Source: Echinicola sp. 20G
GTDB lineage: Bacteria > Bacteroidota > Bacteroidia > Cytophagales > Cyclobacteriaceae
Length of the DNA: 64,000 nt
NCBI RefSeq assembly: GCF_015533855.1
Contig: NZ_AP024154.1
Location: 3,850,501 to 3,914,500, forward strand
Reading direction: 5' to 3'
Shown: piece by piece, positions 45,517 through 51,881 of the stretch
Layout: each line of letters begins with the position of its first letter
Numbering within the stretch: position 1 is the first letter of the stretch
Translations under genes and position numbers: made by a program
The notes under the pieces: generated by a model
Database searches by the model: none
Told to the model about the DNA's origin: nothing
What the model saw: only the letters and a program-made list of their open reading frames with translations

Positions 45517-46206
45517 AAATTTGTTTTAGTTTGAAACATTAGTTTTCCACAAATAATTTCGTTAAGGAAATATACTTTTTAAAAAAGATTTGAGGCTAAA
45601 GTCATTTTAGCATAGATAAGGGTTTAAGTTTTTAAAATTTGCAAAGTGATTTAGGGAGTATGGAAGAGAACTTAAACTCTAGAATTAATTTCTGGATAAA
45701 TGGTTTGAAACGAATCACAATCACCAATACTTTTTGTTTAGATAAAAGGTCATTCAAACACTAGAGTTATCGAATATTATCCTACGGTTTCTATCAATAT
45801 AGGTTCAATACCAGTCTTTTCGAGACGGTTCAATTTGAAGATATTTGTTTTATGCCGCAGTTGCCAAGTCATTTGGATATTGAAAGAAGGGAATCATTCA
45901 TAATGATTTGTCATTATTTTTTTGATGGTCGGATTATTTTAAATTGAATATTTTAATCGAATAATGTTTCTTTCAATTTTATTGAAAGAAACATTCAGTA
46001 TAAAAATCTTAATGCTGCACAGAGAAATAGGTTGTTGTTGTAAAATGTATGTATAAAGTAATCCAATGAAGGTTATTTGTGTGTGAAATGAGGTTAGGAA
46101 TTAATTTATTTTCCTTTGAATATACTTCTTTAAAGTTTAGTTTGCATTGTAATTAGTACGTTTTAAAATCTGAGTTTGAATTCTTTTAATATTAAAAAGC
46201 GCAACT
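45517..46206 (+). other. 690-base intergenic region with two palindromes
   Basis: No gene is supported. Two inverted repeats stand out: AATCATT/AATGATT (45892-45908) and a perfect 15-base stem at 45963-45995 (listed separately). A weak promoter-like pair (TTTG at 46141-46144 and TAAAATCTG from 46164, 19 bases apart) lies 35-66 bases before the small-protein gene that begins at 46207. Confidence 0.45.
45963..45995 (+). repeat. Perfect 15-bp palindrome with a 3-base loop
   Basis: AATGTTTCTTTCAAT is followed after TTT by its exact complement ATTGAAAGAAACATT. There is no T-tail on either side (CAGTATAAAA to the right), so it is not an ordinary terminator. It lies 212 bases upstream of the first gene of the 46-51 kb cluster and could be an operator or an RNA element. 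Confidence 0.75.
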
Positions 46207-46545
46207 ATGAAAAACACAATTCCTAAGCAGACTGCCAAGAAGTGGATGCAACGATGGAAAAAAATGGAAAAGGATTATAATAAAAAGACACCGGTCAATG
46301 GATTTTTGGTACCCATGATAGATCTCCAGGAAGTCATGGCCGAATTGGGAGCCACCAATGTCAGGACTTATTTAGGAATAGACGATAATGATACAGAGAA
46401 ACTTTTGATAGTGGGTGTAGATGCCAATGGAAATGATATGGTAAATGAGGAAGAGGGGCAGTATGTATATGATTTTACCAGTCCATGTCCACCGGATTGT
46501 GGAGAGATGGATCCTGATGGTTTGTTGAGTCTGGACATGAATTAA
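46207..46545 (+). CDS. Small protein with Cys-rich tail, first gene of a sensor cluster
   Basis: This 112-residue soluble protein has no signal peptide. It begins with a basic helix (KKWMQRWKKMEKDYNKK), then VNGFLVPMIDLQEVMAELGATNVRTYLGIDD and KLLIVGVDANGNDMV, and ends YDFTSPCPPDCGEMDPDG, with two Cys in the motif CPPDC. I recall similar small proteins in many Bacteroidota, annotated as hypothetical; no function is known to me. It lies 31 bases before a six-helix membrane protein gene and on the same strand as the NarL-type kinase and regulator, so it probably belongs to that unit. The CxxxC tail could bind metal or act in redox chemistry (inference). Confidence 0.75.
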   Translation: MKNTIPKQTAKKWMQRWKKMEKDYNKKTPVNGFLVPMIDLQEVMAELGATNVRTYLGIDDNDTEKLLIVGVDANGNDMVNEEEGQYVYDFTSPCPPDCGEMDPDGLLSLDMN

Positions 46546-46576
46546 TAATTGTTTGACCTGCTTCAAAGTGTGAACT

Positions 46577-47194
46577 ATGTATGGAATAATTCACTATTTA
46601 AATCTTATTACTTTGACTGGAGCAGTGTTTTTTGGTTGGAAGTATTATGCCAAAAGTAATCTTCCAACCAAAATTTTCACCATTACTTTTTCTCTTGTTT
46701 ATTTAATTCAAATATCTAGCTTCTTACTGGCTAGATTAGGAATAAATAACTTGTTGTTATTTCATTTTTATTTTGCCTTTCAATTAATAGGTTATGGATT
46801 GTTTTACTGGAAGATTCTAAATAACCGAAAGGTTAAGATTCTTTTGTTAGTTGGACTCATTCTATGTGTCGGGTTAATAGGTTATGAATACAGTTCCAAA
46901 TGGAACAATTTAAGTGGGGTTTTTGGGGGATACTCATATTTTAGCATGAATCTCTTATTTGTTTTCGCTTCTATTTTCCATTTGGTAAACGGTGTGATTA
47001 ATAATCAAGAAGAAAATTTCAGGTTCATCAATTACGGAATGGTTGTTTATCTAGGAGGTAGCTCGATTATATTTTTGTTAGGGGAGAGCCTTTCTCAAAT
47101 TGAATGGAAACCAATCTTGCTATTTAATGTAGTACTGTTTATGATTTTCCAAATCTTTTATTTTCTAGAAATATGGAAGGTCAAGAGTTCGTAA
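46577..47194 (+). CDS. Six-helix membrane protein of the sensor cluster
   Basis: This is a 205-residue integral membrane protein with about six hydrophobic helices (near 5-20, 35-55, 60-78, 90-108, 122-140 and 150-200, the last probably two) and short loops. No motif of a known transporter or enzyme was recognised. It overlaps the histidine kinase gene by 22 bases, which argues for tight translational coupling. It may be a membrane sensor that works with the kinase, whose own sensor part is only one helix. Function unknown. Confidence 0.78.
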   Translation: MYGIIHYLNLITLTGAVFFGWKYYAKSNLPTKIFTITFSLVYLIQISSFLLARLGINNLLLFHFYFAFQLIGYGLFYWKILNNRKVKILLLVGLILCVGLIGYEYSSKWNNLSGVFGGYSYFSMNLLFVFASIFHLVNGVINNQEENFRFINYGMVVYLGGSSIIFLLGESLSQIEWKPILLFNVVLFMIFQIFYFLEIWKVKSS

Positions 47195-47943
47195 ATTACA
47201 TATTACTTGCGATTTCATTGGTGCTGGTGCTTGCAGTAATTATCATTGTTGCTGTCGAAGTCATGAGAAGAAAGGTGATCAAAGAAAAAATGCTTAACGC
47301 TGAGCTAAAGCTAAAACACCAAACAGACCTCTTACATACCGTGATCCGGTCTCAGGAAGAAGAACGGCGGCGTGTTTCTGATATTTTACACGATGATATT
47401 GGTTCGAAATTAACAACGATAAAATTAAGTCTGTACCAACTTTCTGGAAATGATAGTTTGGAACTGTTGAATGGTCTGAAGGAGCTTTCCGAAAAGGTGA
47501 TCAGCAGGACGCGAGAATTGTCCCATGCTTACTCACCACTTATCGTAGAGAAGTTTGGTTTGGAAGCTGGTATCCATGAACTATTGGATGAAGTCCTGGC
47601 AGGACCAAGGATCGGAACCCGTTTTAAATCGGACATAGAAGAAAACTTATTGGATCAGGAAACCCGTCTGATCATCTATCGGATTAGCCAGGAATTGATT
47701 AATAATACAGTAAAACATGCTGGTGCACAAGAGATAAAAATTAATATTAGTGTGAATGGCGAAGGTCTATTTTATCTTTATGAAGATAATGGGAAAGGCT
47801 TCGATGTGGAAAAATCAAGTGACGGAATAGGCATGTTGAACCTCCAAAATCGAGTGGATATGATGAATGGAAGTTTGGAAGTTTGGAGTGAATTGGGAAA
47901 AGGAATGAAAGTAACGATAAAAAAGTCTTTTGATGGATCGTAA
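47173..47943 (+). CDS. NarL-type sensor histidine kinase
   Basis: This 256-residue kinase has one N-terminal transmembrane helix (about 9-30), a coiled coil, and the HisKA_3 dimerisation helix with phospho-acceptor His73 in RRRVSDILHDDIGSKL. The HATPase_c domain follows, with ELINNTVKHA (N-box, about 177-186), YEDNGKGFD (G1) and GIGMLNLQNRVDMMNG (G2). It has no extracytoplasmic sensor domain, so the six-helix protein that overlaps it may provide the signal. It overlaps the response regulator gene by 11 bases. This is the usual architecture of LuxR/NarL-type kinases in Bacteroidota. Confidence 0.93.
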   Translation: MEGQEFVNYILLAISLVLVLAVIIIVAVEVMRRKVIKEKMLNAELKLKHQTDLLHTVIRSQEEERRRVSDILHDDIGSKLTTIKLSLYQLSGNDSLELLNGLKELSEKVISRTRELSHAYSPLIVEKFGLEAGIHELLDEVLAGPRIGTRFKSDIEENLLDQETRLIIYRISQELINNTVKHAGAQEIKINISVNGEGLFYLYEDNGKGFDVEKSSDGIGMLNLQNRVDMMNGSLEVWSELGKGMKVTIKKSFDGS

Positions 47944-48634
47944 AACAAGTATAGTCTTAGCTGATGATGAAACACTTTTCAGGGGAGTGCTTAAGCATAT
48001 GCTGGAAAGTACTGGACAATTTGAAGTGCTTTTTGATGCAGGCAATGGAGCTGAACTTATTGAAAAGCTATCAGCCGCAGAGAAGGTCAATTTCCCAGAT
48101 ATCGTACTGATGGACCTCAAAATGCCTGAAATGAATGGTATAGAGGCCACGAAAGTGATTACAAAAAAATACCCTGACCTTAAAGTAATCGCTTTGACCA
48201 CCCATAAAGGAAAACCATTTATCCTTAATATGCTCAACCTTGGAACTGCTGGTTACATCACTAAGGATGCTGATCCGGATGAAATGGTCCAAACAATCAA
48301 TGAGGTCGCAGCAAAGGGTTTTTATTATAGTCAGGAGGTGCTTCAAATTATTAATGGAGACTTTCTCAATAGAAACAAAAAAAACAGTGTTTCCCCTTTA
48401 GATCCAGGCTTTATCACCAAGCGGGAGAAGGAAGTTTTACTTTTACTTTGCCAGCAATTTAGGACTCAAGAAATAGCTGAGAAACTATTTTTGAGTGAAA
48501 GAACGGTGGAAGGACATCGAAACAACTTGTTGAGCAAAACAAACTCAAAGAATGTAGTGGGCTTGATTGTTTATGGGTTACAGCATGAAATCATTGATAT
48601 TAGTGACCTGACCGATCCGATCAACGGAATATAA
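47933..48634 (+). CDS. NarL/FixJ-family response regulator
   Basis: This 233-residue regulator starts at the ATG at 47933, one codon after a possible TTG. The receiver domain (about 1-120) has the acidic pocket (ADDE) and phosphoryl-acceptor Asp near 61 in PDIVLMDLKMPEMNG, then the conserved Thr and Lys region (ALTTHKG, TKDADPDEM). The C-terminal LuxR helix-turn-helix is complete (TKREKEVLLLLCQQFRTQEIAEKLFLSERTVEGHRNNLLSK). It is the output of the kinase that overlaps it. The next gene on the same strand is the aerolysin-like gene 321 bases downstream, a candidate target. Confidence 0.94.
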   Translation: MDRKTSIVLADDETLFRGVLKHMLESTGQFEVLFDAGNGAELIEKLSAAEKVNFPDIVLMDLKMPEMNGIEATKVITKKYPDLKVIALTTHKGKPFILNMLNLGTAGYITKDADPDEMVQTINEVAAKGFYYSQEVLQIINGDFLNRNKKNSVSPLDPGFITKREKEVLLLLCQQFRTQEIAEKLFLSERTVEGHRNNLLSKTNSKNVVGLIVYGLQHEIIDISDLTDPINGI

Positions 48635-48955
48635 GCTTTTCTTGTTTTTGGAGTAGAAATACTTGGTTTTTGAACTGGTGGTTTATCCCCTTTATTTTTT
48701 TATCTATTTCTACCAATTTTGAATTGACATCAACGAACAGCGGATTTTGCCAACCAAATCCAGCAAAGCTATCCTTTATAGTGGGAGTGAAATAAATTTG
48801 ACATTTAGTCATCAATCAATAGTGGTTGTTCAGGTAAATCTATGTTTGCCGATAACCGCATTTTTGGAAAAGAATATTTAAAATTCGGAGTAAGCCGAAA
48901 ATCCTTTCAATAGAGTAGGCAGAACCAAGTTTTTCAACTTTAAATTTTTAACATT
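48635..48955 (+). other. Spacer upstream of the pore-forming gene
   Basis: 321 bases with no convincing gene on the plus strand and a doubtful 64-codon frame on the minus strand. A small inverted repeat (TTCGG/CCGAA) lies about 60 bases before the start codon of the aerolysin-like gene and might be a regulator site. No consensus promoter was fixed. Confidence 0.4.
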
Positions 48956-49819
48956 ATGGGAATCAGCATTAGTATTATTGCAGGAAAAGACAAATCTGTC
49001 TCCAGTGTCAATGCAAGTGGAACCGTACAACATGTCATCACCGACGATGAAAGAACCACCTTCAAGTTAGGAGACAAACAGCTAAAAGATGCTGTAAAGG
49101 CTTATTTTGGTAAATCTCCCAATGATGCCTACCTGCACAGCCCAACTCCTTGGGGGGATTTGTACAAAAAGTACAGTTGGCCACAAGTGCAAATGGTATT
49201 GGTGGTGCAAAGTGCCGAAATTTTGGGCATAACTTCTGAACCAGTGATAGTAAAGACCCAGGAGTTTACGAACGATAGCAGCAAAAAAGGGACTTTCAAT
49301 GTAGCCATTTCCGAAACACTCAGCAACACCACTAGCTCCAACTGGAGTACAGGAGGTACCTTAAGTGTAGGGCAAAAAATCTCCTATGGAGTGGAGTTTT
49401 TGGGATCAGGTGTGAAAGGAGAGACTTCCCTTTCATACAGCCAGTCTTGGGGTATAGGTGGACAAGAATCCAAATCAATCACAGTAGGCTCCACCTCTGG
49501 GGTAAGTGTGACGCTGGATCCGGGAGAGTCTGTTTTAGCTGAACTTTCGGCAAGCCGTGGCGTGATGAAAGTTCGAATAAGGTACAACGCCTATTTGATT
49601 GGAAATACGGCCATTAATTACAACCCAACTTACAAAGGCCATCACTTTTGGAGTTTAGGTATTGGTGGGGTGATGTCATCAGGAGGTGTCAAAAATTCAG
49701 TCCAGTCAACTGAAGATATCGATATTGGATATTATTCCAATTCCAAAATCGAACTGAAAGACAAAACAAGTGGAAAATTAGTTTCCGAACGAGTGCTTGA
49801 AGATCAAGTAGGAGTTTAA
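48956..49819 (+). CDS. Aerolysin/ETX-MTX2-like beta-pore-forming protein
   Basis: This 287-residue protein without a signal peptide has the beta-sheet pore-former pattern of the aerolysin superfamily. The middle part is a long run of Ser/Thr-rich alternating strands: KKGTFNVAISETLSNTTSSN (about 110-129), WSTGGTLSVGQKISYGVEFL, then GETSLSYSQSWGIGGQESKS (about 155-174), which would supply the amphipathic insertion hairpin. SGVSVTLDPGESVLAELSAS and RGVMKVRIRYNAYLIG follow, a conserved strand pair of this superfamily. The N-terminal 100 residues may be a receptor-binding domain. By memory it resembles proteins named follicular epithelium yolk protein subunit-like and natterin-like. Neighbours: NarL two-component genes upstream, a leaderless binding protein downstream. 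Target membrane, release route and pore formation are unproven. Confidence 0.72.
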   Translation: MGISISIIAGKDKSVSSVNASGTVQHVITDDERTTFKLGDKQLKDAVKAYFGKSPNDAYLHSPTPWGDLYKKYSWPQVQMVLVVQSAEILGITSEPVIVKTQEFTNDSSKKGTFNVAISETLSNTTSSNWSTGGTLSVGQKISYGVEFLGSGVKGETSLSYSQSWGIGGQESKSITVGSTSGVSVTLDPGESVLAELSASRGVMKVRIRYNAYLIGNTAINYNPTYKGHHFWSLGIGGVMSSGGVKNSVQSTEDIDIGYYSNSKIELKDKTSGKLVSERVLEDQVGV

Positions 49820-49840
49820 GTGTTTAGTTGATTTTTTAGA

Positions 49841-49872
49841 AACAGCAGTAGCAAAAAACTGCTGCTGTTCTT
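49841..49872 (+). terminator. Hairpin after the pore-former gene
   Basis: AACAGCAG and CTGCTGTT form an eight-base stem (an alternative register extends it) with an A-rich loop, 21 bases after the stop codon, followed by CTTTATTATTA. The T-tract is short, so termination may be partial. Confidence 0.6.
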
Positions 49873-50019
49873 TATTATTAATGGGAGTCTGTTTGACCAG
49901 GTATTTATACTTGATTTTTTCTATAGGGAGTAATGCGCTGTTAAAATATACTGCCAGTCCTCAATTTTGTACATACCAACATGAGTAAATAAAATTCAAT
50001 AGTAAACTTAATTTTTTCG

Positions 50020-51075
50020 ATGATGAAAGTAGGAATATTAATGCCATTCTCAGGCCTGGTCTCCAGCATAGCGCAGGAAATTGAAAAAGGCCTAAGACTC
50101 GGTTCTAATGTGTTTGATAAAGAGGAGGTATCAATTGTTACCCGATATTTGAATTGTGAGGAGATTGATAGAAATAAAGATGCTCTAAATGATCTAATTA
50201 AAGTTGAGAAAGCTCAACTTATTATTGCTGTATTAAACTGTGATCAGTCCGAGCTTATGCAAGCCTATTTTGAAAAATGTGGAACACCTGTCGTAATCTT
50301 TAACTTAGCTGCTTGTAGGGATTTGTCAAAGGGACAGAAGCTTTCCAATGTCTTTTTGAATAGTTTGGATTTAAGCTCTAGTCAGTATGTGCTGGGTAAT
50401 TTTGCTAAGGATCTTTTGGATCAAACTTGTGTTTGCTTAGATAGGGTAGAAGAAGGAGAAGGTGGTACGATTTCGAAAAAAGCAATGCAGCACATATCCG
50501 GGGATATGTTAGGCTATTTATTTGGAGAAGAGGATATACAGGAAGTCCTGAATTTTGCTCAACAACACCGCCCTAAGCATATTCATGTACTAACTTCATC
50601 TCATGCTATTTTTTCCAAGTTTATAAAACATTTAAATGAAGAAAAATTTTCAAAAGTTATTAAGGTCTCCTTTGTACCTTATTTTTCGGACACCAGCACG
50701 ATGAAAGTTTTAGAAGTTAGTAGTAGAAATATTTTTTCTGCATCTACCTGGTTTAAAGAAATAGATAATGAAGCCAATTTAGAGTTTGTGGAGAATTATC
50801 ACAATAATTTCGGGTCTGCTCCAGAGGGCTATGCTTTGTTGGCTTACGAAGTAGGTCTATTGCTGAGAAATAGCTTAGAAGAGCATTCGGGTAAAGTTTC
50901 TAAAGAGAGATTGTTAGTTGATTTAAACCGCGTAAATGTACTTGGTCCACGTGGGGCTATCGATTTACATACTCAGCGTATTAGCGCCAATCCAGTATAT
51001 GTTTCAAAAGTAGGACTTGGATGGGATGGCCTTAGTTTAAAGAGGGAAATTATCTCTCGTGAGGAAATGGTTTAA
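50020..51075 (+). CDS. Type 1 periplasmic-binding-protein-like protein without a signal peptide
   Basis: This 351-residue protein has the fold pattern of leucine/isoleucine/valine-type (LivJ) ligand-binding proteins: KVGILMPFSGLVSSIAQEIEKGLRLG at the N-terminus, the hinge strands LIIAVLNCDQSELMQAYFEKCGTPVVIFN, a second lobe around HIHVLTSSHAIFSKFIKHL and the closing EGYALLAYEVGLLLRNSLEEH. There is no signal peptide or lipobox: the first residues are already the first beta-strand, so it is cytoplasmic or exported by an unusual route. No permease or ATPase gene is near. It follows the aerolysin-like gene after 200 bases on the same strand. It might sense a small molecule or bind the pore former; both are guesses. 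Confidence 0.8.
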   Translation: MMKVGILMPFSGLVSSIAQEIEKGLRLGSNVFDKEEVSIVTRYLNCEEIDRNKDALNDLIKVEKAQLIIAVLNCDQSELMQAYFEKCGTPVVIFNLAACRDLSKGQKLSNVFLNSLDLSSSQYVLGNFAKDLLDQTCVCLDRVEEGEGGTISKKAMQHISGDMLGYLFGEEDIQEVLNFAQQHRPKHIHVLTSSHAIFSKFIKHLNEEKFSKVIKVSFVPYFSDTSTMKVLEVSSRNIFSASTWFKEIDNEANLEFVENYHNNFGSAPEGYALLAYEVGLLLRNSLEEHSGKVSKERLLVDLNRVNVLGPRGAIDLHTQRISANPVYVSKVGLGWDGLSLKREIISREEMV

Positions 51076-51239
51076 ACATATCATCAAAATGATCGTCTTA
51101 GGGGGATGTATTTTATAGGATTTATACAACTATTCAGAGACTATCCAAAATTTAAGCTTTAAATCAATCGCCCATAAATATGGTTTGATCCTAAAATAGT
51201 CGCTATTCTATTCATTTAGCCAAAATAAGCCTAGGTAGG

Positions 51240-51432
51240 AACACCCTCCGCCTGCTCCACTATAATGTTGACAAAATAAAGGAAGGTAAGGCTTGCCTGC
51301 TATATGCCCATGGTTTTGTTGCAAATTGAAAGAAGGAAACAAGTGAAGGGGAATTGGCCTTTAATCGAACCAATGTGGAATTGAAATCAACATGACTGGG
51401 CCAGGTGTACCACTTCACTTTAATATCATGGG
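51240..51432 (+). pseudogene. Remnant of a mobilisation relaxase N-terminus
   Basis: In one frame the sequence reads LRLLHYNVDKIKEGKACLLY then AHGF, close to the relaxase opening of Bacteroidota mobilisable elements as I remember it (L-x-Y-N-E-x-K-[IV]-x-x-G-x-A-x-x-L-x-A-x-G-F). About 29 codons later FNRTNVELKS and YHFTLIS fit the following F-x-x-L-N-x-R-x-K-x-x-T-x-H-x-S-L block. Two in-frame TGA codons (about 51333 and 51393) break it, there is no start codon, and the catalytic part is absent. It is therefore a dead fragment, sign of a past mobile element. The match was made by eye. Confidence 0.45.
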
Positions 51433-51454
51433 AATTTGCAATTCTAGTTATGGC
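51433..51454 (+). repeat. Short degenerate repeat, copy 1
   Basis: AATTTGCAATTCTAGTTATG followed by GC matches 19 of 22 bases with the segment at 54465-54486, in the same orientation. The two copies lie on both sides of the sulfatase gene. Similar strings are, by memory, parts of REP-like interspersed repeats in Cytophagales. Confidence 0.5.
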
Positions 51455-51881
51455 TAATGAGTCATAATCTTATTACCTGAAAATAGGATAGGGGAAACGT
51501 CTATAAAATGTCCAGATTTTATTTCAAGATATTTTAGGGAAAAGGGTAGGGCTTCCCTAATGGATGCTCCTAGCCCTAGTAGAGGATACATAGACTTTTG
51601 GCTTGATTCCTAGATTTGCGGTGTATTAACTGTAATAAAGATTTTTATAATTTATGGTTTCGTTCAGAACTTTATATCATCCCCATTGACCGTTGAATCA
51701 AAATATTGGGAGTTGGCTTACCATTGGTTAATGACTTATTATCTGTGCAAATTAATTGATTTGAATTTTTATAATATTTATATTAATAACAATATTTTTT
51801 GAATTTAAGATTTCAACAATTGACAATCTTATCTGCATATAATTAAAGTTTTAATCATTGGCATTAAACAAGCTATCATTT

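Larger units (their letters stand above)
51076..51881 (+). other. 806-base spacer with a relaxase remnant and a short repeat
   Basis: There is no intact gene. A decayed relaxase fragment (51240-51432) and one copy of a 22-bp degenerate repeat (51433-51454) are listed separately. From about 51600 the sequence is AT-rich and probably carries the sulfatase promoter. No hairpin with a T-tail was found after the binding-protein gene. Confidence 0.5.

Noticed and set aside
45892..45908. Seven-base palindrome AATCATT/AATGATT as an operator
   Set aside because: It is short and AT-rich, so it is expected by chance in such a spacer.
48621..48815. 64-codon minus-strand frame between the NarL regulator and the aerolysin-like gene
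   Set aside because: It overlaps the end of the regulator gene, has no recognised domain and its composition is like spacer DNA. A real small gene cannot be excluded, but there is no positive sign.
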